Of a stretch of 54,032 nucleotides of DNA, positions 7,306-14,924 are shown piece after piece; within the stretch, counting starts at the first letter, position 1; every line of letters starts with the position of its first letter. This DNA is from an uncultured Prevotellaceae bacterium (lineage in GTDB: Bacteria; Bacteroidota; Bacteroidia; Bacteroidales; Bacteroidaceae): contig OMXX01000030.1 in the NCBI GenBank assembly GCA_900315105.1, positions 1 to 54,032 on the forward strand. The letters run 5' to 3'. The notes under the pieces were generated by a model. It made no database searches and was not told the DNA's origin. It worked only from the letters and a program-made list of their open reading frames with translations. The position numbers and the translations under genes were made by a program.

Positions 7306-8010
7306 ATGGAAAAAGATAAAAACTTCAATATTGATAAAATAGAGTTTAAAATGGTATTTGTAGAAGGCGGAACATTTACTATGGGAGCAACATCAGAGCA
7401 AGGTGATGATGCTTACGAGGATGAGTATCCAACACATAGAGTTACTCTATCTGATTATTACATAGGCGAGACAGAAGTTACACAAGCCTTATGGGAAGCC
7501 GTAATGGGAAACAATCCATCTTATTTTAGAGGCGACAATCTTCCTGTTGAGTGTGTTAGTTACAAAGTTGTACAAAAATTTATCACCAAGTTAAATCAAA
7601 AGACGGGTAAAACATTTCGTCTGCCGACTGAAGCCGAATGGGAATATGCAGCCCGAGGAGGAAAGAAAAGCAAAGGCTATAAATATTCTGGAAGTGATAA
7701 TATAGATGATGTTGCTTGGTACACAAATAACAGCAGTTATGAAACACAACCTGTAAAAACAAAGCAGCCAAATGAATTAGGAATATATGATATGAGTGGG
7801 AATGTATGGGAATGGTGTTCTGATAGGTATGGAGATTATTCAAGTAACGCACAGACAAATCCGCAAGGACATTCTTCGGGCTCTAACCGTGTGAATCGTG
7901 GTGGCTCTTGGGGCAGCTTTGCGAGGAGCTGCCGTGCCTCCTTTCGTTTCAGCGGCAATCTGTCCATTTTTTCCTTCTCTCTCGGCTTCCGACTTGTAAT
8001 GGAAATATAG
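7306..8010 (+). CDS. FGE-sulfatase (C-type-lectin-like) fold protein, probable DGR variable protein
   Basis: The 234-residue protein is a formylglycine-generating-enzyme fold: MVFVEGGTFTMGA, ETEVTQALWEAVMGNNPSYF, RLPTEAEWEYAARGG, NVWEWCSDRYGDYS, NRVNRGGSW and a final LGFRLV. Diversity-generating retroelements often use this fold as the variable protein, and variation is confined to the last ~35 residues. Here residues ~197-230 contain Ser, Phe and Gly where related proteins carry strings of Asn. The coding bases are strikingly poor in A, as expected after A-to-N mutagenesis of AAC/AAT codons. The start at 7306 is preferred to 7240, which would overlap the previous gene. No catalytic role is implied; ligand or receptor binding is likely. 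Confidence 0.85.
   Translation: MEKDKNFNIDKIEFKMVFVEGGTFTMGATSEQGDDAYEDEYPTHRVTLSDYYIGETEVTQALWEAVMGNNPSYFRGDNLPVECVSYKVVQKFITKLNQKTGKTFRLPTEAEWEYAARGGKKSKGYKYSGSDNIDDVAWYTNNSSYETQPVKTKQPNELGIYDMSGNVWEWCSDRYGDYSSNAQTNPQGHSSGSNRVNRGGSWGSFARSCRASFRFSGNLSIFSFSLGFRLVMEI
7895..7995 (+). other. Putative DGR variable region (VR)
   Basis: This is the 3' end of the FGE-fold gene. Bases 7901-7990 contain only 7 A by my count, in a genome that is roughly one third A, whereas flanking codons are A-rich. The invariant framework (GGSW, CR, LGFRL) is kept. The codons between read as substituted Asn codons (GGC, AGC, TTT, TTC, TCC). No template repeat or reverse transcriptase was found in the window. Confidence 0.75.
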
Positions 8011-8047
8011 GAAATATAACAAATAATAACAAATAAATAATAAAACA

Positions 8048-8383
8048 ATGAAAAGAATATATATAGCAGGAAAAATTGGAACTTGGAACATTAATGAAGT
8101 TTCCAATGAGTGCAAAGAAAAGTTTGCAAATGCAGAAAAATGGTTACGGGAAAAGTATAAAGGAAAATGTAGCATAATAAACCCATTAAAACTTATTGCT
8201 GATAGGGCAAAGTTTTTAGGTGAGGGCAATCTTGATAAAATAGGCATATTTACAGAATGTGTGTCAGGAGTTATGCACAGCGATATTATTTATCTTTTGA
8301 AGAATTGGCAAGAATCAGAGAGGGCAAAGTTGGAAAAGCAAATAGCAGTGTATTTAGGAAAAGAAATAATAGTTGAGGAGTAA
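8048..8383 (+). CDS. DUF4406-family protein (nucleoside deoxyribosyltransferase-like)
   Basis: The 111-residue protein begins MKRIYIAGKIG and continues with a helix rich in Phe/Ala/Glu, then CSIINPLKL and SDIIYLLKNWQESERAKLEKQIAVYLGKEII. This is the DUF4406 pattern, a Rossmann-like fold related to nucleoside 2-deoxyribosyltransferases. In that superfamily the SxxGxxxE-type loop binds the ribose; here the matching loop reads ESERAKLEK. A nucleotide-metabolism or nucleotide-signal role is possible but unproven. Confidence 0.8.
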   Translation: MKRIYIAGKIGTWNINEVSNECKEKFANAEKWLREKYKGKCSIINPLKLIADRAKFLGEGNLDKIGIFTECVSGVMHSDIIYLLKNWQESERAKLEKQIAVYLGKEIIVEE

Positions 8384-8386
8384 GAA

Positions 8387-8668
8387 ATGAGTACGAATGT
8401 AGATTTTGTCTCAATAATAGAGGACATAAAGAAGGATTACTTTGGAGTTTTAATCAAAAGTTGGAAGACCACTCCATTGATGAATATGGAAACCTTAGAG
8501 GATATCGGCGTTATTATTAAGATGTACTTAAATTCCGAATTCGCTTACGGTATAGCAGTCCTATATGATTGGGGGGAGAGGTTAGGGGCTGACAGTTGTA
8601 CAGTTGGTATTAAAAAGAATAAATTAGTAGTTAATTTTAAAGTCCATACCAAAAAAACAAACAATTAA
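8387..8668 (+). CDS. Hypothetical 93-aa protein
   Basis: The gene starts 3 bases after the DUF4406 stop, so the two are probably coupled. The sequence (EDIKKDYFGVLIKSWKTTPLMNMETLEDIGVIIKMYL) suggests helices followed by a beta hairpin. I recognise no family, and no Cys or catalytic motif stands out. Confidence 0.6.
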   Translation: MSTNVDFVSIIEDIKKDYFGVLIKSWKTTPLMNMETLEDIGVIIKMYLNSEFAYGIAVLYDWGERLGADSCTVGIKKNKLVVNFKVHTKKTNN

Positions 8669-8680
8669 AAAAACAAAAAA

Positions 8681-9148
8681 ATGGAAAATTTAAACGGGAT
8701 ATATGAAACTTACTACGACAATGGTCAAATAAGGACAAGAAAAAACTACAAAGATAATAAACTTGATGGATTGTCGGAGGAATGGTACGATAACGGGCAG
8801 ATAAAAGAAAGATGCAACTACAAAAATGGAAAACTTACTGGTCTGTTTGAGAAATGGTACGACAACGGACAAATGGGGGTAAAGATCAACTTCAAGGATG
8901 ATGACCTTAATGGTAAGTTTGAGAGTTGGTACAAAAATGGACAAATAAGAGAGAGCTGCAATTTTAAGGACGGAAAATATAATGGTTTGTATGAGTGGTG
9001 GTACAAGAATGGTCAGATAATGTATAGAAAGAACTACAAGGATGACAGACTTGACGGTCTGTATGAGAGATGGCACGACAACGGAGAATTAAAAGAACGT
9101 AGCATCTGGAAGGACGGCAACAAATGCAAAGAAAATTTAGAAAAATAA
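8681..9148 (+). CDS. MORN-repeat (YwqK-like) protein, six repeats
   Basis: The 155-residue protein is made of about six MORN_2-type units of ~24 residues, each with the form GLYExWYxNGQIxxRxNYKDxKLD. Such proteins fold as a flat beta sheet. Some are annotated as YwqK-family antitoxins, but function is not established. Its opening MENLNGIYETYYDNGQ is nearly the same as that of the gene at 12233, so the two are duplicates. It is the last coding sequence before the 1-kb structured RNA. Confidence 0.85.
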   Translation: MENLNGIYETYYDNGQIRTRKNYKDNKLDGLSEEWYDNGQIKERCNYKNGKLTGLFEKWYDNGQMGVKINFKDDDLNGKFESWYKNGQIRESCNFKDGKYNGLYEWWYKNGQIMYRKNYKDDRLDGLYERWHDNGELKERSIWKDGNKCKENLEK

Positions 9149-9155
9149 TAATAAA

Positions 9156-9304
9156 GGAAGTCATAGTTCAATAGATAGAACAGGTCGTTGATACAATTGT
9201 GCTGTGAAGCACGTCCCATATTTCACAATTAAAACATATGATTTGGTCCTAATATTAAGGTTTTTATCAGCGACAAGATGGGTAAGCAAAATATCCTGAC
9301 TTCA
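9156..9304 (+). ncRNA. tRNA-shaped 5' domain of the large RNA
   Basis: GAAGTC (9157-9162) pairs with GACTTC (9298-9303) like an acceptor stem. AGTTCAATAGATAGAACA (9165-9182) has the form of a D-arm. GTCGTTGAT/ATCAGCGAC (9184-9192, 9266-9274) replaces the anticodon stem and encloses ~73 inserted bases with their own hairpin (AATTGTG/CACAATT). GGGTA-7nt-TATCC (9280-9296) sits where a T-arm would be. The T-loop lacks TTC, there is no anticodon and no CCA, so it is not a decoding tRNA. Confidence 0.5.
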
Positions 9305-9364
9305 CAAGCATAAATCCGATAGATAATCAGGGCTTGGTCTGACAAATAGGAAAGACTATTAACT

Positions 9365-9398
9365 GGCTTATAAGACGTAGTGAATATTCTTATAAGTC
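9365..9398 (+). repeat. Conserved-apex hairpin H3
   Basis: CTTATAAGA/TCTTATAAG is perfect over 9 bp and extends by two more pairs, one a wobble. The apex is CGTAGTGAATAT: bulged C, GUA/UAU pairs and a GUGAA pentaloop. Confidence 0.8.
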
Positions 9399-9486
9399 TC
9401 GCAAAAACAAAGAGAATATAGATAACCGCCAAGAACCTTTAACGGTGTAGGAAACCGACAAAAGAAATCAAGGGAAGATTCCGAGA

Positions 9487-9520
9487 GGTATGCAAGACGT
9501 AGTGAATATTCTTGCATACC
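9487..9520 (+). repeat. Conserved-apex hairpin H4
   Basis: GGTATGCAAGA/TCTTGCATACC is an 11-bp perfect stem. The apex CGTAGTGAATAT is identical to that of H3, although the two stems are mostly different in sequence. Confidence 0.8.
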
Positions 9521-10091
9521 ACACAACGTGTTCTGTAAGAGAACAATGCGAATAAAAGTTAAAAACTTGCGAAAGGTTGAGCAAGTAAAACAACAAACCG
9601 AGCAGTTCTTAACTCTCATAGGATAGTGTCTATTTACATAGTTTTATTATTCTTTTGTTTTTGCCTATGAGAGACAAAGAGAGTAAATCTACTACTATGA
9701 CACGTTAATTAACTGTCCGTTGGAGACTTACGGACGCAAATAATTTATGTTTAATTTTTGGTTGTTTTTAATAAAATTGAAATATCAAAAAAAAGTCTCA
9801 TAGTTATAATAGTAGATTACGTCCAAACCTTAGTGCGAAGTGGGTAGCCTAAGGACAGACAAAAACTCTCTCTCCTGTTAAAAAGTTGTTGTTTGCAAAA
9901 AACCGATGAATGAAAGTAGTAGTCGGCACAAACAGACAACAACTTGGCAATGGGAAGAAAAAGGAAATACAAAGGGTGAAGATATGGAAAGGGTTGTGTC
10001 TCCCCTCTAAGAGACACACGCATAGTTTTTATTTTTCATAGGATGTTTATAATTTTTAAGGTTAAATACCATATCCACCCTTACATATAGA

Positions 10092-10121
10092 CTGCGAGGA
10101 CGTAGAGAATATTCCTCGCAG
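10092..10121 (+). repeat. Conserved-apex hairpin H5
   Basis: CTGCGAGGA/TCCTCGCAG is a 9-bp perfect stem. The apex is CGTAGAGAATAT (GAGAA pentaloop). It lies about 45 bases before the replication initiator start, at the 3' edge of the structured stretch. Confidence 0.8.
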
Positions 10122-10166
10122 CCACGAAAAAAAAGAGTTAAATTATAAATTAATAATAAATAGAGT

Positions 10167-11093
10167 ATGAGTACATATTTTCCGCACGAGAGTGCAACGA
10201 GTAGAGACTACAGAATTTTAAAATTGGAGGCTGACTTAGGTCTTGCAGGATATGCCATCTACTTCAAAATTTTAGAAATAATGTGTGAAAATAATACATT
10301 TTTTTTAGAAAAAAATTACAAAATTTTATCAAAAATTTTGAAAAAAAATCAAACTTTTTTAAAAAAAGTTGTAGAAAATTATGAACTTTTTGAAATAAAT
10401 TTTGAAGAAAATATATTTTTTTCTGAATTTTTAAAAGAACATCTTGTTATTAAAGAAAACTTATCAAATAAAAGAAAATCAGCGGCTAATAGTCGTTGGG
10501 AAAAGAAAAACTTTAACGAAAAAACCGATGCAAATGCATTACAAAAGGAAAATGCAAATGCATTGCATTATAAAATAAAAGAAAATAAAATAAAAGAAAA
10601 TACTGACTACGTCAGTATAAAAGAAAAGCCGACGATGTCGCCAACGACGGATACAAAAGAAAAAAAAATGGAGCAAAATTTCGAGCAGGAAATTTTCAAT
10701 GCTCCATTGGAAAACGAAGAACAAAAAAGCAAAAACGATTGGACTGAAAAGCAGGAACGTTTTCGTCAAAATTTTCAAAAAATTCTTGACGATGCCGACT
10801 TTGCTGAGGTAGTGCGTTCCAGTTATCCTCAATTCACGATAACAGAGTTGCAGATTATTGCCAATGAGTTCCGTGTCCGCAACGAGCAAGCCAGCAAGTA
10901 CAACGGCATATTCTGGGACAAGGATTATATCACCGAGCTGAAAAATCATTTTTTGAATTTTATAGCGAAGAAATTACCACTTAAAATACAGACAGATAAA
11001 CAATTAAACAAACAAAACAATGGAAACAATCAAGAACTTAATACAGCAGACATTGGCACAGAGTTCATCACAGAATACGGAGATACAGAGTAA
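10167..11093 (+). CDS. Replication initiator, Lin1244/Lin1753 N-terminal type
   Basis: The 308-residue protein starts STYFPHESATSRDYRILKLEADLGLAGYAIYFKILEIM, the Lin1244/Lin1753 (DUF4373) domain found in phage and plasmid replication proteins. A basic linker and a DnaD-like C-terminal helical region follow. The following overlapping gene is a DnaC-like ATPase, the usual partner: the initiator binds the origin and the loader brings helicase. The end overlaps the loader gene by 74 bases. The middle is very A/T rich with homopolymer runs. Confidence 0.85.
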   Translation: MSTYFPHESATSRDYRILKLEADLGLAGYAIYFKILEIMCENNTFFLEKNYKILSKILKKNQTFLKKVVENYELFEINFEENIFFSEFLKEHLVIKENLSNKRKSAANSRWEKKNFNEKTDANALQKENANALHYKIKENKIKENTDYVSIKEKPTMSPTTDTKEKKMEQNFEQEIFNAPLENEEQKSKNDWTEKQERFRQNFQKILDDADFAEVVRSSYPQFTITELQIIANEFRVRNEQASKYNGIFWDKDYITELKNHFLNFIAKKLPLKIQTDKQLNKQNNGNNQELNTADIGTEFITEYGDTE

Positions 11094-11682
11094 GTTGCCA
11101 AAGATAACGAGAGAGCAAGCAATAGAGAAGTTGGTATTGTTCTATCAACAAGAAGTTGAGAGAAAAGGTAAAAATCTAATAAACAGCGATATATTTGCCA
11201 ACAACATCAACAAGACTATCTCTTGGCTATACGATAGCAACAAACAAGGCTTGTTGTTGTGTGGAACTGTAGGCAACGGTAAGACAACACTTGCGAGAGC
11301 AGTTATCCAGTTAATCAATCTCTACAACAAGATATATCAACAGGGAGAAGAGATATGGCGAGACCCAATAAAGCAGATTACAGCCTATGAGTTATCAACA
11401 TCGGCAAGAGAAAGCAAAGAGAGGTTTGAACATTACAAGAACGTTTTGCGACTGTTTATTGATGATGTTGGAGTAGAAGAAAGCGGAGTAAAGAACTACG
11501 GTAATGTTATTTGTCCATTTGCTGAATTATTATTTGAACGATACGACAAAAATAAGATGACGATAATTACAACGAATCTAACTATAGAACAGATAACAAG
11601 CAAGTACGACAACAGAGTAGCGGATAGAATAAAAGAGATGTTTTGGAGAATTACCTTCACTGCTCCGAGTTATAGGAAATAA
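11020..11682 (+). CDS. dnaC: DnaC-like helicase-loader ATPase
   Basis: The 220-residue AAA+ protein shows Walker A GTVGNGKT (about 82-89), Walker B LRLFIDDVG (about 143-151), sensor-1 TIITTNL and an arginine-finger region near DNRVADRIKEM. The length fits phage DnaC/IstB-like loaders. The start ATG at 11020 lies inside the upstream initiator gene in another frame, so translation is probably coupled. It should load the host DnaB-type helicase, since no helicase gene is seen here. Confidence 0.88.
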   Translation: METIKNLIQQTLAQSSSQNTEIQSKLPKITREQAIEKLVLFYQQEVERKGKNLINSDIFANNINKTISWLYDSNKQGLLLCGTVGNGKTTLARAVIQLINLYNKIYQQGEEIWRDPIKQITAYELSTSARESKERFEHYKNVLRLFIDDVGVEESGVKNYGNVICPFAELLFERYDKNKMTIITTNLTIEQITSKYDNRVADRIKEMFWRITFTAPSYRK

Positions 11683-11694
11683 AACAAAAAAACA

Positions 11695-11901
11695 ATGAAA
11701 AAAACGATAGCGTATAAGAAATACTTGTTGAGTGAATACGGCTCACTGTTCATCAACGAAAAGAGTAAGCAGATATGCTGGCAAGATAAGTCAGGGTACG
11801 AGATAGTTTTTGATTATCTGTTGTTCCCCACAGGTTCTTTCACTTTATTTGTTCTCTCTTGCTTAGACTTCCTCTTGGATAGATACAAATTCAACTTTTA
11901 A
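11695..11901 (+). CDS. Hypothetical 68-aa protein
   Basis: A short protein with a lysine- and tyrosine-rich start (KKTIAYKKYLLSEYGSLFINEKSKQICW) and a hydrophobic C-terminal half (LLFPTGSFTLFVLSCLDFLLDRY) that could be one membrane segment. It follows the loader gene by 12 bases. No family is recognised. Confidence 0.55.
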   Translation: MKKTIAYKKYLLSEYGSLFINEKSKQICWQDKSGYEIVFDYLLFPTGSFTLFVLSCLDFLLDRYKFNF

Positions 11902-12027
11902 AAAAAGAAACTTAAAATAAGCCGTTTTAAGAGACTTTTAGAAAGGTAAATGATAAATTAAAGGCAGAAAACCTCTCAGAATTGAAATTAAAGGGTAAAT
12001 CAAGGCATTTTTATAAACAAAAAAGAG

Positions 12028-12213
12028 ATGGAAAAAACAAAAAAAACACTACACTTAGTACTTAAATCGCAATGGTACGACAATGGGCAGATGATGACAA
12101 GAAAGAACTTCAAGGACAATAAACTTGATGGATTGTATGAGGAATATGATGAGAATGGAAAATTAATAAAGCGTTTAACCTTTAAAGACAGTGAAATAGT
12201 TAATAATTGCTAA
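12028..12213 (+). CDS. Short MORN-repeat protein, probably a remnant
   Basis: The 61-residue product contains just two MORN_2-type units (SQWYDNGQMMTRKNFKDNKLDGLYEEYDENGK). The upstream 126 bases have no ORF. Compared with the six-repeat neighbours it looks like a truncated duplicate left by recombination between repeats, although it keeps an intact frame and start. Confidence 0.55.
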   Translation: MEKTKKTLHLVLKSQWYDNGQMMTRKNFKDNKLDGLYEEYDENGKLIKRLTFKDSEIVNNC

Positions 12214-12232
12214 ATTTAAAAAAACAAAAACA

Positions 12233-12688
12233 ATGGAAAATTTAAACAGGATATACGAGGATTACTATGACAACGGTCAAATGAAGATAAGAAAGAAATT
12301 CAAGGGTAGGAAACGTTTGTTTGAAAGCTGGTACGAGAATGGACAAACAATGGTGAGAGAACATTATGAGAATGACAATCTTAACGGACTATATGAGAGT
12401 TGGTACGAAAATGGGAAGAGGTCAATAAGGTGCAATTACAAAGATGATAAATTTGATGGATTATATGAGAGTTGGTACTATGATGGTCAGATGGCTGAGC
12501 GTAGTAATTGGAAAGATGGTAAAGAAAATGGCCTATCTATAAAATGGTACTCTAACGGCCAGACGTATGAAAAGTGCAATTATAAAGATGGAAAATATGA
12601 TGGTTTGTATGAATGTTGGGATGACGATGGAAAGTTAATGCATAGTTTAGTCTTTAACGATAATAGAATATGTAACAATTGTATGTAA
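12233..12688 (+). CDS. MORN-repeat (YwqK-like) protein, six repeats
   Basis: The 151-residue protein has about six MORN_2 units (LFESWYENGQTMVREHYENDNLNG and similar). It is a clear duplicate of the gene at 8681, with the same MENLN-IYE-YYDNGQ start. The second unit is shortened (KFKGRKRLFESW), which suggests an internal deletion. It is followed 18 bases later by the large MORN-ASCH fusion. Function unknown. Confidence 0.8.
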   Translation: MENLNRIYEDYYDNGQMKIRKKFKGRKRLFESWYENGQTMVREHYENDNLNGLYESWYENGKRSIRCNYKDDKFDGLYESWYYDGQMAERSNWKDGKENGLSIKWYSNGQTYEKCNYKDGKYDGLYECWDDDGKLMHSLVFNDNRICNNCM

Positions 12689-12706
12689 TATTTAAAAAAT
12701 AAAAAA

Positions 12707-14503
12707 ATGCAAATAAGCAAACGGAATAAAGGGCGTATATCCCAACTACTAAAGGGGAATGATATAGCACCTTTTGAACAATATGTAGAGCATAAAGAAA
12801 CAATTGCTCAGTTGTCTATGGCTAAGTGGGTAGGTAATGGCAGCATAAGGCTGCCTGAAGACCAGCCTACCGTTGATGAAGCTTTGAAGATATGCAGAAA
12901 GGAGAAAATAGACCCTATGCGTTATAATGCACCGGGTGAAATCGTCAAAGAATGGCGTGAAAAGAATATGCCAGATGATGAGCAAAAAGAATATCTATCA
13001 CCCGACACATTTCCTGACGTCTTAACTAATAAGAAAGACTATGGTAATGGGATTACCGTTTATGATGTTGCTAATACAAGAAAGGGACAAAGAGCAGTAA
13101 GAGAACTGATGAACAGCCATCTTACTGTTAATGGACATTATTATAATGGTTGGTGTCTATTATATGCGAGTGAAAGCACTGGTGAATTAACTTCTCAAGC
13201 GTGGAATTACTGGAACAATTATAATGGCACACAAAAGAAAGTAGCATTTAAAGATGGTAAGATAGTGTCTTTTTGTGCTTCTTCAAGTTCTCATTCAGAA
13301 TGGTGGGATTTAAGCAATAAATCGCACGGTGATAAGATACCAATTGAGATGAAGATACCTAATGACAGGTTAGGACGCTCCTCAATAATGGAGGTAGATA
13401 TGGAGACAGGAGAGGGCAAAACTGTTGGAAATAAATTCTCAGGGAATAAAAAGAATGGCTTATATAGAGAATGGAATAAGAATGATGTGCTTATTTTATC
13501 CGCTAACTTTAAGGGTGGAAGATATGACGGCGGATACGAGGAGTGGTACTCCAACGGGCAGATGACTGTGAGATGCACATGCAAGAAAGGAAAATTTGAA
13601 GGCTTATATGAGTTTTGGTACGAAAACGGACACATATTAGATAGATGTAATTACAAGGACGGGAAACTTAACGGTCTATCTGAAAGTTGGTTCTATGAAG
13701 GACATATAGAGGCGAGAATAAACTACAAAGACGGCAGACGTGATGGTCTGTCTGAGAGATGGTACTCCAACGGAAAAATGTTTAAGAGAATAAATTACAA
13801 AGACGGCAGACGTGATGGCAAGTACGAGATGTGGTACTCCAGCGGTCAGATATATGAACGTTGTTACTTCAAGGACGATAAACTTAATGGCAAGTATGAG
13901 TTGTGGCACAAAAATGGACAAAAGAGCATAAGCAGCAACTTTAAAGACGGAATACGTGATGGTCTGTGCGAGGAGTGGTACGATAACGGTCAAATAGACG
14001 AAAAGAGTTGGTACGAAAACGGTCAAAAATTAATAAGTTATAGTTATAGTAGGAACGAGGAAAAAAAGAACCTGCCCGAACTGTGGAATACCATCAGAAA
14101 GATGATAAAGAAAGAAAACTTCAAAGATGGGAGAGAAATGAAAGTTTTATTATCTATTAAGCCAGAATTTGCAGAAAAAATATTTGAAGGAACAAAAAAA
14201 TTTGAGTTCCGAAAGGGAATGTTTGCTAAAGACATTAGAACTGTAGTTGTGTATGCCTCTTTTCCTTGCCAACAAGTAATAGGAGAATTTGATGTGGATA
14301 CAATTCTTTCTGGCGATGTAGATAAAATATGGCAAGAAACTAAGTACTCATCGGGAATTACGGAAAAATTCTATCGCTCATACTTCACAGGAAAGACAAA
14401 GGCTTATGCCATTAAAATTGGCAATGTGAGAAAATACAAGCATCCAAAGAAACTTACTGATTTAGGGATAAAAAAAGCCCCGCAATCGTTTGTTTACTTA
14501 TAA
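12707..14503 (+). CDS. Three-part protein: N-terminal domain, MORN repeats, ASCH domain
   Basis: The 598-residue protein joins three parts. Residues 1-~240 form a domain of unknown function (GWCLLYASESTGELTSQAWNYW, KVAFKDGKIVSFCA, EWWDLSNKSHGDKIP), of a kind I associate with phage polyvalent proteins. Residues ~244-456 hold eight or nine MORN_2 units. From ~478 to the end is an ASCH (PUA-like) domain: MKVLLSIKPEFAEKIFEGTKKFEFRKG, VIGEFDVDTIL and FTGKTKAYAIKIG. ASCH domains bind RNA or modified nucleotides, and short phage ASCH proteins closely match this C-terminus. The internal Met at 14139 could act as a separate start for a free ASCH protein. Confidence 0.8.
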   Translation: MQISKRNKGRISQLLKGNDIAPFEQYVEHKETIAQLSMAKWVGNGSIRLPEDQPTVDEALKICRKEKIDPMRYNAPGEIVKEWREKNMPDDEQKEYLSPDTFPDVLTNKKDYGNGITVYDVANTRKGQRAVRELMNSHLTVNGHYYNGWCLLYASESTGELTSQAWNYWNNYNGTQKKVAFKDGKIVSFCASSSSHSEWWDLSNKSHGDKIPIEMKIPNDRLGRSSIMEVDMETGEGKTVGNKFSGNKKNGLYREWNKNDVLILSANFKGGRYDGGYEEWYSNGQMTVRCTCKKGKFEGLYEFWYENGHILDRCNYKDGKLNGLSESWFYEGHIEARINYKDGRRDGLSERWYSNGKMFKRINYKDGRRDGKYEMWYSSGQIYERCYFKDDKLNGKYELWHKNGQKSISSNFKDGIRDGLCEEWYDNGQIDEKSWYENGQKLISYSYSRNEEKKNLPELWNTIRKMIKKENFKDGREMKVLLSIKPEFAEKIFEGTKKFEFRKGMFAKDIRTVVVYASFPCQQVIGEFDVDTILSGDVDKIWQETKYSSGITEKFYRSYFTGKTKAYAIKIGNVRKYKHPKKLTDLGIKKAPQSFVYL

Positions 14504-14542
14504 TAGATATAAAACTTGAACAATAAATAAAAATATAATACA

Positions 14543-14863
14543 ATGAAAATATACACAGTACAAAACAAAGGGCAGATATTATACACTTGCGTTGATAGAC
14601 GTATGGCTGAGGATTACATACGCCGATATAAGAGAGATAATAATGCTGTGCTTATAGATGAAGATAGTTTGACAATCACTGAGTATGCGAAGGCTCAACA
14701 ATGTCTTGCCCAATTCAACGAATTAGACGTCATAACACCACAACCCAATAATATTAAGTCAGAATTGGAACATTACTGCCGAATAGAGCGAGGTCAGCAG
14801 TATGTTTTAATACAAGATAAAAGAAAATATGAGAAAAATAATTTCACCTCTTTTCTAAATTAA
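14543..14863 (+). CDS. Hypothetical 106-aa protein
   Basis: The protein begins MKIYTVQNKGQILYTCVDRRMAEDYIRRYKRD, an alpha/beta pattern, and carries a Gln-rich helix in the middle. No known family is recognised. It begins a run of small accessory genes leading to SSB. Confidence 0.55.
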   Translation: MKIYTVQNKGQILYTCVDRRMAEDYIRRYKRDNNAVLIDEDSLTITEYAKAQQCLAQFNELDVITPQPNNIKSELEHYCRIERGQQYVLIQDKRKYEKNNFTSFLN

Positions 14864-14924
14864 CTCTACAATAAGAGTTGAAAAAAGACAAACAAAATTA
14901 TTTTAAAAACAAAAAACAAAAAAA

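Larger units (their letters stand above)
9156..10125 (+). ncRNA. Candidate large structured RNA (about 1 kb)
   Basis: No credible ORF occurs on either strand between the MORN gene and the replication initiator. Many long pairings can be read: 9184-9192 with 9266-9274; CTCTCATAGG near 9613 with CCTATGAGAG near 9665; GTCCGT/ACGGAC near 9715-9737; CCTTAG/CTAAGG near 9828-9854; AAGTTGTTGT/ACAACAACTT near 9890-9947; TGTGTCTC/GAGACACA near 9996-10018. Three conserved-apex hairpins (H3-H5) are included. By size and complexity it recalls the ornate phage RNAs such as GOLLD and ROOL, but I cannot assign it to either. The ends are approximate, and it may be cut into pieces. Confidence 0.65.

Noticed and set aside
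8690..9076. Antisense ORFs across the MORN genes
   Set aside because: They repeat with the same period as the MORN units and are frame shadows.
9156..9304. A tRNA gene
   Set aside because: The D-arm looks right, but the anticodon position holds a long inserted helix, the T-loop lacks TTC and there is no CCA end. It is reported as tRNA-shaped only.
7895..10166. DGR template repeat or reverse transcriptase near the FGE-fold gene
   Set aside because: No ORF with RT motifs and no A-rich copy of the variable region was found in the gaps I read, including 9149-10166.
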